Shown: positions 48,051 to 62,118 of the stretch, piece after piece
How the letters are laid out: every line of letters begins with the position of its first letter
Numbering within the stretch: position 1 is the first letter of the stretch
Source of the DNA: Solenopsis invicta
Lineage: Eukaryota > Arthropoda > Insecta > Hymenoptera > Formicidae
DNA length: 64,000 nt
Direction of reading: 5' to 3'
Assembly: GCF_016802725.1 (NCBI RefSeq)
Contig: NC_052668.1
Coordinates: 12,841,001 to 12,905,000 of the forward strand
Program-made: the position numbers and the translations under genes
Notes under the pieces: model-generated
The model's input: the letters and a program-made list of their open reading frames with translations, nothing else
Told to the model about the DNA's origin: nothing
The model's database searches: none

Positions 48051-50623
48051 TATATATAATACAAAAAATCCAACTTTTATTAAATATTGTGATAGAAAAA
48101 AAATTAGTAAACTAATTTGTTCATATAAGCACAGAAATAAATTTAATATAAAGAAACCTTTTGTAGAATTACCTTATATAGAGTAATTCCTTAGTAACTA
48201 CAACAAATTTAAAGGAATATTTCTTATTTTATAAAGAAAGAGCCTATGGACATATATCTTAAAACGCTTTGTTTTCAAAATACAGTATAGCAATGTTGAC
48301 AAAGAAATATTAAAAAATTAACAATTCAGAAAACTTAAAGATATTTTTTTATTCAAATTTGATGTACGTGATAAATCCACTGCTTTAAGGCGATGGAGTC
48401 GTCAGTTTTATCGATGAACTCGACTTACAGATGCACAATTTACAATACGTACGTACGATTTACGAAACATCAACAGACATCTACATACTACATTACATCG
48501 AGATCTCACGTATACATACACATAATTTGTCAAATATTCTCTTAAATAAGGCTTTCCAACTTAATTTTAATAATTCAATATTGTTCATTTATTTATTCTA
48601 CACTACACCTGGCTCTGCTTTTATTTCGCACAAACAATCTAAATAACGTTTACACGAAGTAAATGTGTCCGTGAATTGACGGTTTTAATCGCCATATTAA
48701 AGTAAAAGTCGATGTTTTTAGCAAAAAATGGACCGAAACCCTGCGCGTATACATTAACGTGTGTATTTTCATTCTGTAAAAGAAATTATATTTTTGTAAA
48801 ATCAACATAAATATAACTTATTTTACAAAATGGTATTTTTGTAATACAGATGACTCTAGCATTGCCTTAATACATAATTCCTTCTATTGATAAACAGAAG
48901 TGATCTATTTATGATATAAATGGTGCGCCAATCAATTTACCATGTTAAATGGTGAATTTATCATAAGTGGCAAAGTTAGATTAAAATTATAAATCAAATA
49001 TTGGGAAACGGTCAAAAAATGAGTTAAATAAAAGATAAAAAAATTTTGTTATTAATTTTCAAATTGATAGAGAGCACATAAAAATATTAAATTAAATTAA
49101 TTTGCTTTAGCATGATCTTGTAAACAATTAAACATCAGTAAATAAAATATATAAAACAGTATATCGAACAAAATAAATTTTAAAAATATACATATACAAA
49201 CTGACATACCTAATACTAACTGTGAGTTACAAGTTATATAAAAAAACATGATTAAAATCAACCTATTGAAACTACGTATACTTAAATAAAAACACAAAAG
49301 GTAAAACAGAATATGTTACATATATATGTATTTATTTATGAATGATAAAAAACAAATTTCTTACGTTTACCGCATAAAATGTATTTATTCTGATATACGC
49401 ACACCAAAGAGAGTTCATTCTGATTATTATCTTTAAAGGCACGAATCGATAAGACTGCGATAGCTTTCTAAAAGAAATTAATTGTCAGTACGTAATCGCG
49501 CTTAATATATAAATCGTATATTAGAGATAATTATAAAAAATTATTTATAAAAATATAATTTAAGAAAAATAATAATTTTAACACTTAACGTACACATTTG
49601 TTTTTCCATTTCTTATAGCATATCGTGAATTATTTGTGTCCATCATTAAGTTTCATTAATTTTATTAGTATATAAAAATTATTAAATAACTGTTATATAT
49701 ACTTTGACATCTGTAAAAAATATTTATACAGCTGTTAATTTAAAAGAAATTATACATGTAAATGTTGTAACTATTGTATTCATCAAAATATTAAAAAAAA
49801 ATACTCAAGATTTATAAAGAAAAAAAAAATATATATATATGGCACCTATTTTCATTTTATTAAATCTCTTTGTTAATAATAATAAAAACATTTTTTTATT
49901 ATTTCATATAAACTTAATTTACAAAAAATGTTAATAAATTATTTTATAATAATTGATTTGATTTGTTGTTTTGTTATTTAGAGTATTCAAAATTTTAAAA
50001 TTACAACATTCTAATTTAACGCAAATAATATTTTACAAAATTACCTGTTAATTTAACTTAAGTTAATTTTATCTTAACGCAGCTTTTAATTGAGTTAGTT
50101 TTTTATTGGTGCAAATTTTAACGTAATTAACAAGATAATATTCCGTAGTGTAAAATTTTGATTTTAATGAAACTTTGTATAGATTACATAAATAAATGAA
50201 TTTAAAAAATATTAGTTGCTATCCAAACACGGTTTTGAGTAATAAAATCACCCCTCTTTTGTAAAGCAATTTTCAACTTTTTTGTTATATCTCAAAAACT
50301 ATTCAATATATAAAAAAAAGTTTCACAATAAAATTACCTTTATTTATTTTTGTTATCAATATTTTATAAAAATAATTTTTAAAAAGTTTTTTTTTTAATA
50401 ATTATTTTTAAAACAATAATTTACATTTAAGGCCAAAGCACAGGCTCTTGCAAAATGCATAATGCATAGGAGAATCAATAAATCAAAATCTTTATTTTTC
50501 TTTCTAAGATAAAAATAAAAATCTGTGATTTGTTAATTTTCCAGCAAACCAAAATAAATTTATTGTAAATAAATTTAAAAACACAATTTGTTTTAATTTA
50601 TTCACGTTTGCGCTTTAAAATCT

Positions 50624-50895
50624 CAAAATATTTTTGGATTCAAATAAATTAAAATAAGAGATAGCTATTCAACATTTTGAATTTAGATGGATTTATATCC
50701 CCATTATATTATTTTTAGATTTAAATAAATTACAATACAAAATGAGCTAATCATTATTTTCAATTTGAATGTATTCGTGCCTCGTTATATTATTTTCGGA
50801 TTTAAATAAATTGAAATGCAAAATGAGCTGTTTATCATAATAAATTCAGATGTATTACTATCCGTTATATTACTTTTGGGTTTAAATAAATTCTT
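50624..50895. repeat. Imperfect tandem repeat, 80-81 bp unit, about 3.5 copies
   Basis: TTATATTATTTTNGGATTTA followed by AATAAATT recurs at 50704, 50785 and 50865, with a diverged earlier unit at about 50624. Middles share AAATGAGCT. Confidence 0.8.
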
Positions 50896-51443
50896 TATAT
50901 TATTTATATTAGAATTATTTGTATTGTACTTGTATATTATTTTTAGATTCAAATGATATCGAAAAATTTGATGCGAGAATTCAAAAATATCAAAATAAAT
51001 TTATTTCTATTCATTTCAATTCATTTCCGTTTACTACGTTTTGTATACGTTTTGCGTTACATGTTTTGCAAAAATCTATGACCTTTATAATCTTTTCATC
51101 ATGTTCGTAAGCTGTTAGTCATCACTTATAATCACATCAGTTATAAGTCAAAACAATAAGCCATAAATTTTGAGAAACTTATATTCAAAATTAATCATAT
51201 TAGATCATTGCGTCAGTCTATTCTAAACAGTTCTTTTGATAAAGATAGATTTTAACAAACACATATTGCTTTTTGATTAATCAATTATAATTTAACGTAA
51301 TTTAATGTAATTTAAGTTGTAAAAAGATGTAATTTGACCATCTCCACACAGTCACTGATTACTGACTTATTATTATTTCATGACACACTACTGTCTCACT
51401 TATAACTCGCTCCTAATTTTTGATCTATTACTGACAGCTTGTT

Positions 51444-52069
51444 GTACAAAGTCCATTAGTAGTTGATAACTCGAATTTCAAGGGAAGAGCTAAAATCTTC
51501 GAATTATAGAGGTTTCGTAGTTCGATAAGAAAATTTATCCAAGTTTTTGAGTAAAAGAGGATTAATTATAAAAATTCAACTTACATTAGAAGTTTTGTAA
51601 CGTCTACGAAAGCTAATAATTTTCCGATTATAAGAGTTTTTAAAGAAAAAAGAAATTCAATTTTTGACAAAATTATTTATTACATACATAGATATAATAA
51701 ATGTAACCATAAAACAAATACTAAGTTATTACTCATAGTTATTTAAAGAATCTGTAATCTGTTATTCTGTGTTAATAAATTAATAAGAACATTGCGAGCA
51801 TTAAGTGAAACGCATTCATACGCAGCTACAACTTCGAGTTATAAAGACAATGATAGTAGAAGTTTAACTTCTAGAAGTGAACTTTGACTTGTAGAGGTCT
51901 GGTTTAAGTTCGAGTTACAGAAGCAAAAAATACCTTTAAATATCTAACAAATAATTTGAATTAAGATAGATTGTATTTCGACTTATAGAGATTTTCCGCA
52001 GCAAAGCCGAAAGAAATGAACAAAATTTTCGTCTTACAGAGACTTTCGAGTTATTGAGGTTTGACTGTA
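51444..52069. mobile_element. pogo-like non-autonomous element with subterminal repeats
   Basis: The right end reads TATTGAGGTTTGACTGTA, complement TACAGTCAAACCTCAATA, typical of pogo/Tigger-like ends. TTCGAGTTATAGAGG-type motifs recur (about 51498, 51834, 51911, 51978 and 52045). The left end is diverged. There is no transposase frame. Confidence 0.6.
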
Positions 52070-52506
52070 TAATATTTTATGTAACAAAAATGCTAAAATA
52101 AAATAAAATATTTCGTAAATAATTGATTTTTTGATAATTATATCTTAATACAATTACATATACATATAGGTAGACATATTTAAAACAAAGTAATCGATAT
52201 AGTAATTATAATAACTGTGATACGAGCACCAAAATGATTGAGAAATATAAGCGAAAAAAAATGAGCACGAAACCTAAGATGTTTCTCGTTTTTTTCCATC
52301 GTCATAGCTATTAACGTCAAGCTTTCTTGCTCCTCGCCATAAAAAATTTACTGTGTTGTCGACATTCGTACGCCGACCTACCATTCGAGCGATGAATTAA
52401 GGATTTGACGAGCCTCAACAAAGGTCGACATTTCACGACAACTATACGTACTGCTTACACTCGTGAAATCGCTTGTTACCAGTGATAAATTAACCAGCAG
52501 TACAAC

Positions 52507-52512
52507 TCAGTC
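52507..52512 (+). promoter_or_regulatory. Candidate initiator of the IR gene
   Basis: TCAGTC matches the arthropod initiator consensus, 155 bp upstream of the proposed start codon. A potential 5' UTR intron (donor about 52548, acceptor CTTTCAG ending 52654) would remove an out-of-frame ATG at 52554. No TATA box was identified. Confidence 0.3.
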
Positions 52513-52663
52513 AAAATCGTCTTGATAGCATAGTAGTTCAGCAATAGTAAATCATGAGTCATCTTTTTTTTTTTTATTTATCAAAGCTAACGCGACAAAG
52601 CGCGAATTTCCAATCTTTCAATTTGATAAAATAATAACCCTTTCAACCTTTCAGATTTGTGTA

Positions 52664-55600
52664 ATGTTGCCGATTATGCGCAAGAGCAAAGTTGATACTG
52701 GCAAAGTAAAGTTGTTACTAGTGATGTCAGTGACGATGCACGTTGTCGCCAAACCTTGCATCTTCACGTCGCCGTTGACTTTACAATTGCTATTGGAATA
52801 CGCGGAGTGGCGTTCTTGGGATCAAGTGGTTCTTTTCGATAATTTCAGCCCGTTCAGTGAGCTTATTAGCTAACAATAAGTTGGAAAAAAGAAAAACGGT
52901 TTTTTATAAATTTATTTTTATTTCTAATTTTTTTTCAAATTTAATATAAAAATTAATGAGACCAATAATGAGCAAAATAATAATTAATTATAATTAATAT
53001 GTTACTACGTTGTTAATAGATTAATATTAATTGTAATTACATGTTCCCGCGATAATACAAAACAATATATCAAACATAAAAGTAAACTAAAGAAGAAGAG
53101 ATGTTTACTCTCATTAATTTTCAGTTGAAACGAGCAGATGTTTTTAATACATATTTATTTTTTATCAGCTTGAATTTAAATATATTAATCACTAATCTAA
53201 TGGATCAAATTGTATGTAGAGATTTTTTGCGATCTTATCTATTTATTCATTATTTATAAATTTATCATTGCTGATGAAGATTATAGTAATCAAAACATAC
53301 AGCTCTTTCTATTTCATTTTTAGATATATTGTTTTGTATTATCAGAAATTGCGATTAATAAATAACATCCTCATTACACATTATTTTGCTCCTTATTGGC
53401 CTTATTATTTTCTATATTCTCTTTGTATACCTAATATAAACCGTTTATTTTTTAATTTTTTTTTCTTATTTCTGAGTAAAACAAATCTAGTAGAATCTTA
53501 TTGCGTTAATTACATTTGAAAAATATTATATGTTAAAAAATTACTGTTGGAAAAAGTATGGCGCTTGAACAGTGAAATGATAAGACAGTAAAGTATATTA
53601 ATGATTTGCAAATGAATACAGATTGCGTTCTTAATTATGCTCGGCCGTTGATCGAGTGCTTCAGTGAAAAGGGTATCAGCGTTTCTCTACAATCAGCAAC
53701 GAATCCAAATATACCGGACGCTCTTACAATTCGAACACATCGGGTCGGCTCGATCGTACTTTTGGACGGACTCAATTTGACCTCACCTGATAATATTATT
53801 CAAATGGTATAATTCTAATGTTTGTCTATGATAGAAAAGAAATTGTAAAATCTTAAATTCAAATTAAATATGACGTGCACATAGTATTTTTAATGACTAT
53901 CTTAGTAAAAATACACTAATTTGACATTGCCTTCTAAGAAATGGCTAATTTCTTAGAAATTCTAAGAAAGATCAATTAAAAGTCTGATATTATTATGTAT
54001 GAAGTTGTTCTTGATCTTTGGTACAGTGACCAGACGCGTAACTCTTATGGCGCAATCACCACAACGTAATAAAATAAATATAAATATTATTTACATAAAA
54101 TTACACAAATAGACTTATTTATTATTATGTAAACTTGTTGTAAAACTGTGTTACATTTTCGAAACAAATTAAATTTGTTTTATTATGATTTATAATACAG
54201 AATACAGAGATTTTACAACTGATTACGATTATATGCATTTGAGAATTAAGTCGAGATAATTTTTTGTAAAATATTTGATCTATTTATAATATTAATAACA
54301 CATTTAAATATTAAATTATGTAACAACAATAATAATTGGTAAGAGGAAGAATTATAAGCTTATCAAGAAAAATAATTAAAAGTATTTTAATATGTTCTTT
54401 TAATGTTTTTATAGTGATAATATTTTTAATTTTTTATGTCATACAGAGAGCACATCGCGTGTTACGTTAGCAAAGAATTGTCTCGTGGGAATAAATTTTC
54501 ATTTGCCTGATGTTGCCTGGAAATAATTCAATACAGCCACAGATCACATCTCTGCTTCGTCATTCTACAAAAAGTGAATCAATTCTAATAAGAAAATTTT
54601 CTTTTTTTATTACAATAATTACTTCGTCTATAACAATTGATAATTGTACATACATCAGATAATAAAAGAAAATAAAAAATTATAGTTAAACCTTAACCAC
54701 ACGTACAAAAATACCTCACACAATTTCGCGGAATAGTAATCAAAAATTATAATTACTTCTTAAATTATTTCTCTAAAATTTAAGTGACAAAGAAAGAAAA
54801 GTACAATTTTTACAATGAAATATTATAAATCCGACTGCTCTATCTCTTTCCATTTTTCCACAAAAATTTACAAAGTTAAACTTTGTTTTGATACATCTAG
54901 CTAGTGTAATTAAAGGTTATATAATAAAAACTCACAATTTCTTTTTTCAATCCTTTTTTTAACTAGATACGCAGTTATGATACATATTTCTGCAAACAAA
55001 TCAGATGTACATTTTAAAAAAGTTATTTTTTCTGCACATTTGCAGTACATTACGTATGATCAGAACAAATGTTTCTATAGGCCTCCCAAAAATTTCTGTT
55101 CAACTATTATATCTCCTGGCTTATGGTGACTACAAGAAGAAATGACTCCACTATTGACACCGTTCTTCGAGACCTAAATATCGGCATCGACAGTGATGTG
55201 GTTGTGGCTACTTCACCGCTACCAAATGACGCTACTGCTTGGATATATGCTCAGAAATATCGAGACAAGTAAGTTAAATGTTCGTGCATTTTTGCGTATG
55301 TGATAAAAAATATGCTATGATCATACTTAATTGTAAACTACAAAAGTGAAAAATAAAACTTATTTAAAGGATTGATAAAATACAATGCAATGACGTTGAT
55401 TAGAATTGTGTCACATTAATTGATTGAGTTATTGTAAAAAAAACAAAATGGTATTCCACAACCCCCTTTTTTCTTCTAATATAACTCTGTCTTTCTCAGT
55501 ATAGTATTCTGAAAGATAACAAATTAAAAGCAAACTTAAAAGTAAGAAAAGAGAAAAGGGAACGAATGTCGAAGAATTAAAATGTATAAACATGTTAGTT

Positions 55601-58600
55601 GAATTTGTAACTTAAATAAAATACTTACAAATTTCATTTTATATTATTTGGTTATAGTTGTCTAAAAAATTAAATGTCACTGTTTTCTTCGCTCACGTTA
55701 TTTTAAACAATGTTACTTCTAGTATGGTTTGTCTACGATACTAGAAGTTGAACAAAATATCATTTACGTTAATTGAGTACTGATACAAGATGATTATGTG
55801 ACATCCTTGACATAATTTTCAGTGTCCTAAATTTATATCTTATCAACGTTATTTTGTAGCAAATATTATGTCCTTAAACTTGCTTCAAAAAATGTTCTTC
55901 TTTAGTAAAAAGAAAATATAGAATAGTTTATAAGCTATTGCTTTACAAGTTATCACTGTGTTATTGCTTTGTTAATCTTCTAAAACTAGTGTGTTATTTA
56001 CATGAAAGAAAGACATCTTCCAAAAACCATTAAAAAACAATATAGAAATAAGGACAACTTTTTCTCTTGAAATTATCCTTGACTTCTATGCAAATTATTT
56101 CTCAAAATCTCTGAGCAAATTGATTTTGAAAAGAAAATGAGAAGAACTGTCAAAAAAAACTATCTCTACACATTCTTCGAATTTATTTGAATAATTACAG
56201 ACTTAAAAAGTTTATTAAAATTTCATTAAACATTAATTACAATGGTCTTCATTTTTTAGAAAAAGTCAACAATTATTTGTTGAAACTTCATTTAAAAATC
56301 ATTACAATAAAATGTTAAGTATTGCTCTCCGTGAAATATTACTCTCGGACATTTCAAATAAATTAGTCATCGGACTGATAAGAATACGACGTGGTAACAA
56401 GTGCGTAAGTTATTTTTGTTTAATATGCAGACTTTGTTTTAGGTGTTTCGGTCATCCTCAGTAAGTGAACAACAAAAATTTGATATCTATTATTTAAAAT
56501 AACTTTATAGCGAAGAAGTTGTTTACTATGATTCTACTCGTGACATACAGATTTAATCCAGTGACAAAACATCAAATTCACTACAGAGTATTCAATTTGA
56601 GGCAGTGCAAAAATTTGTTAAAGATAACACATTTTTTTACAAACGTTCGCATTAATTACCTTCGCAACACTACTGTAAGAAATATTTGATACTGTGGTAC
56701 ATTAACGATGAACTGTTAATGACTGAGTCGTTAATAAATCACAGTATCAAATGTTTCTTACACTACATTGTTGCAGAGATAATTAGTACGTAGTTCATTA
56801 AAAACTCAGTTATTAACAGTCAATTGTTAATGAACCATAATATTGAATGCTTCTTACAATAGTGTTGCAGAGGTAATTAGTGTACACGTTTTTAAAAAAA
56901 AAATGTATTATGTTTGAAAAATGTTCACATTGCCTCATAATTTATATTAAATTGAATACTCTGTGGCAAATTTGTTTTGTAAGTCGACACTAGAATATTA
57001 AATCGGGATGTCACAACAACGAGTGGATTCACAGTAAACGACTCCTTTACTAGGGGTGAACTATTAAAATGAAATTTTAATAGTTACTAAATTTTTGTTA
57101 TTCACATATTGAGGTAGCCCAAAATGGTGTCGAAAATAAAGTCTACATATTAAACAAAAATAACGCACATTTATTACCATGCCATACTCTCATCAGCCCA
57201 GTGATTAATTTATTTAAATAAAATGTTAATTTGTTGTTCCAGGGTATTTGTAACTTTTCATTATTTTTATCACATTTTTATTAATTTTTATTAACATGTT
57301 ACCTGTTTTTGTATTAAACGCAAAAAAATATTTTTTTAGCAAAATTATTACTAAAATGTTGTTACATATTTATTGAAATTTCATCTTTAATGAATCTTTG
57401 TATTTATCAAAATCATTTACAAAAAAATAGTTTTAATAAAGGTTTAAATGTCTCTTTTCAAATACCTTTAAATGAACATATGTATTGTTTGTTCATTCTT
57501 CCACTATCTTTAAATGAATTAAATAAGAAACAAGTAGGGATTTGTTTCCTTTTTGAAAATAGTGGAAATATTTATTATTTGTATGTTTGAGTTATGTAAC
57601 AACAAGTCATGCTCGGTATTTTTTATCCGCAGCATAATATGTCGGCAAATTGGCAGCAAATACTGAGTTTGTTTGTTGCTAGATCATACCAGCAAATCTC
57701 GCACAGTTTTTTTGTGCCAATTTGCTCTTATTTTATAAACAACAAATTTTGTAAATAAAACACAAGCTTAACGAGGATACCGATTGCATTTGATTCAAAA
57801 TTCTGATTGAATTTACTGCTACTTAAAAAAAAAAACATTGCTATAATTTTGTTTAAAAAGATAGGGCAAGGGATGGAAAAATGAAGAAACAAATAATAAA
57901 ATATTGTAACAAAAATAACGCGCAAGATAACTTTTTTTTAATTTTTTTTTTTTAATTTTTACGATTACACGCTATTATAACGATAGTAGTAATGATGTGA
58001 ATTGATATAATATAGAACGAATCGTCTTGTCCCACAGAATATGTCGAGCCCTTAGACGATACGGCGATCGCTTCGAGTTTACAGGACCTCCGGAAGGACG
58101 CAACGTCGAGAACGCCACGATCAATTTGAGCTATGCCACTGAGGAAAATCGCACAGTGTCTTTCTACTTGATGCATACTTACAAAATACGTCATTCCGAC
58201 AATACGAGTCTGATTATCCGATATCACGGTTTTTGGAATCCGGAATTTCACACCCTTAAGCTACCGATGAGCGTGAAGCTCAGAAGTGATTTCAATGGCC
58301 TTCCCATTGTCTTTGGAGTGTTAAACGGAACCAGTGATGGACAGACGGACGTTATTGAATCGGAGGCTACAGCTAACGATATCGCACCGCTTTTGGATTT
58401 TGCCACCATTGTCACCAATAGTGTGAACGCCAGGTAGAAAAATATACTACTAAAACACAAATAGGTTTTTTATTTATTGTTTTTTAATAATATTTTTAAA
58501 ATAATACAATGTTCGTAAATCCTTAAAAAAAACTTTGAAGATAAGAAAGTAGATCCTTTAATCTTTGAGAAAATTGTCTTGGAAATCAAATTTCTCAAAG

Positions 58601-59366
58601 TTTTAAGAAGAGCATTTCAGTGTAATAGCTCTAGAAATAAATAACTTTTAATTAAAAAACAGTTTTTTTTTAAACTGTTAATGATATTTGAATTAACTTT
58701 TTTGGCTATAAAGAGACATTCTTAAATTTAAGTACCAACAAATTGTTGACTATTTAAATTTTCTTTATTATATACACAACGGCATATAATAATATACTAA
58801 TCACTTTCTAGTCACTTTCAGCGATGAATATGTTGTTAGCGTGCAATAAAACACCTCTCATAATCATTTGAAAATTGGAAACCCAAAATTTTTTTAAAGT
58901 TAGTTTACTTTAAGATTGTATCCAAACTTAAGAAAACAATATAAAATAATATATTGTATAAAATAATATAAAAAATTGGAAAAGTTGTACAATTTGGACA
59001 AAATTTAATTTTCTTCGATCAAAAAATTGATTTTATTTGCAAACTGAGAAACATCTCAGTCATTCAAAAAATGACTGTAATTGTTTCATAACTACGGATG
59101 TTACTAAACCCGATTAATGGTAATGTGTAAACGTAGTAAATGATATAACTTTATAGATGTAAATTGAAACGTAAGCGTCATTGTAAAAATCATTAATCAT
59201 TATAAGAATCTACAAATATTTTGTTCGATCACAATGCCTATTGTTTCTTTGATGTAGAAGCTTTGATGTGGAATAATAGCCTTCGTTGAATATTGCAATA
59301 ATCACATCAGCAATTTCAAAAGGTCTCAGTGACCTTCCAATTAAATATATACAAAAATAAGCACGT

Positions 59367-59402
<36 letters not shown>

Positions 59403-59513
59403 GCACGCACGCACGCACAATAAAGAACTATACTTCAAATCAAAAAAGTTCAGAAAATGTTTTATACGACTCCCAAATACAAAAATATGTAGATCGATCA
59501 TATAATTTGTTAC

Positions 59514-59571
<58 letters not shown>

Positions 59572-62087
59572 TTGATCATTCGGCGTTGACTGTTTGCCAT
59601 TTTGAATTTTTACGCGTCTTACTAATTGTAAGTAAATTGTAAATTATTTTTGCAAATTTAACTTTAAAATTTTAAAAGCATATCCTTATGAAAAAATCGA
59701 TTGTCGAGTATGTGTTATAGTTATTACTAGGAGTATTTACTACCCATGTAATAGTTACTAAATCGTGCGTATGATTTCAGTTTTAAATAATTCAAATCCT
59801 GAAAAAAATATTTCCACGTAGAATGAAAAATAATTCTTTAGGGAGAAATGAAAATAAAATAATTCTGGAAATTTACAAAGCAAAAGTCAGAAATTAATAC
59901 GATTTATTTGGAACTTTTTCAGCATCGAGCTGGTGCCACACGAAAAACTTGGTACGTTAACTAATAAAGTATGGAGCCATCTTCTTGGCGATGTTGTGAC
60001 TGGCACCGTTGACATTGGTTTAGGATATATAACGGCAAACGACGAGGAGCGTTGGGCAGAGATGACGTTTAGTCATCCTTTGATACGTTACATGTCAGTA
60101 AAAGTCTCAAAAATGAAAAAGTCAGAATTAGCTGATAATGGGCGGACAAGTTAATTTGATTATAATATTTTATATATTCTATTTGTTATATATTCCAAAT
60201 TTGTTTTTATTTTCTTACATAAATATATTTTGCTGTTTCTCATCATACTATAAAAATATTAATTTCTAAATTATACATTTTATATAAACTTATGGTTAGA
60301 TCGGCATTAATTAGCATAGATTGTGAGACAAAGTCAGAAAAAGTTTACCCTAAATGTAGATTATGAGATACCATCCTCGATAATACAAAGTCGTTTGGAT
60401 ATCTACGCTTTGGTCTGACTAGTGTAAAAGAGAAGCGTAGTAAAAGGAATTAAAATGTTTACTAGAAAGCGCAAAATTTCAATTTTTAAATCTCATACTT
60501 TCTAAATCTAAATCAATGCAATCTTACTAATTTGTAGTGCTATACTTAGAACTGTGATCATCAGTAATTATTCACTATCTTTCAGTAATTCTGATTAAAA
60601 GAGGATAGGGAGCAGGTACTCTCATGAACCAGAATAAGAGTACTGTCACTAAGAAACAAAAAATATATTACTAATGTAGTTATAAATCTAGCACTGGCCA
60701 TTCGGGCCATTCATTGTCATTCAGTAAATATAATGCACTGCCGATTTAGAAAGTAACTGCCCAGTAAATGGAAATGGATTTCAAAGATTTAAAATAAATA
60801 AAAATAGATTCAAAAAATCAAAAATTTGGATTTCACAATGATCACTAAAAATCATTCCAATTACAGTTTAAGAATTCTTTAAATCCATTTTAACCCATGA
60901 AGTGAGAACCAAATTACTGAATTTCTATTTTTTTTTTAATTAAAAAAAATTATGCGGGTTATATAATCTATTTTAATCCATAAGACGGATTAAAATAAAG
61001 TGATTTTTATTTTTTTAATCTAAAAGGAGTTTTCGCGAGTCACCTAATCCATTTTAATCCATGACATATGATTAAAATAAGTTAACTGTATTTTAATTCA
61101 AAATGTATTTAAATAAATTAAAATGGACTAAAAATTTTTTATTTATTTTCGTTTACTGGGTAGATATATACTTTGTAATTGTTTATTGTATGATTATAAA
61201 ACAATATTCTACGCAGGAGAAATATTTATTATCATCCACTAGAAACCGGCACGATGAGAGATATATTTCTACAACCGTTCGACAATCGATTGCTTGGTTG
61301 CGTCGCGGGAACATATCTTATCATGTTAATTGCAATGGCGCTGGTTATATACGCAGCTAAATCATTGTTGCATAATGAGGATGAAAAACACGTCGGAATT
61401 GGGGAATCTGCACTTTGCTGTTTGAGCATCATGTGCATGCAAGGTTCATCATTTTCTTTCGTTAAAACATATAAAACAGCTATGCTATTATAACACAGGC
61501 TTATCATTCTGCATTTTTATCGCTTCTCCGCGATACTAAAAATATATAATAAGTACTTGAGAGGATCCTAAAGTCATCCTGTTTTAACGATTAAACGCAA
61601 TAATTTTGTGATAACTTTTCATAAGTATCACTTTAACAGATTTGAAAATCCTTTTCCACAATTAAAGTATACGAATTAATACCCGTCTGCAATACTTTAT
61701 GCAAGACTTTATGTAAAAAACAAAAAAAAATTTTTAATGCAGATCTTTCTTATTATTTCTTAGATGAATATAACGTCTACAGCTGTCAAATCCTCACAAT
61801 ATTTATTCGATAAAAGTTCTGCAGACTGTTCTTCGAAATTAGGATCTCCAGACATTTAAATTACACCAACAAACAACGTCAAGTTTAAATATTTGAACAC
61901 AAGAATAGAAGACGATGTCAGCGATTCTTAATGCCGAATAATAATTTATTCGGCACCAAGTACTGCTGTGACTGACATAGGCCTTCTATTCTTGTGTTTT
62001 AATTTCGTCAGTTCGATATAACAAATTGTTTAAAAATTAGACTTAGACACTTAATTCGATACAAAAAGTTTGTACAAAAATTTATCC

Positions 62088-62118
<31 letters not shown>

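Larger units (their letters stand above)
47025..52506. other. Divergent intergenic region between desaturase 3 and the IR gene
   Basis: Desaturase 3 is transcribed leftward and the IR gene rightward, so both promoters should lie here. No other gene was recognised. Repeats at 47.78-48.05, 50.62-50.90 and 51.44-52.07 kb are listed separately; the rest is AT-rich. Confidence 0.6.

Noticed and set aside
58248..58460. Minus-strand frame opposite IR exon 4
   Set aside because: Antisense shadow; the plus frame has splice sites in phase and IR similarity.
59210..59600. Cys/Val and Ile/Tyr repeat frames
   Set aside because: They translate the AC and TA microsatellites in IR intron 4.
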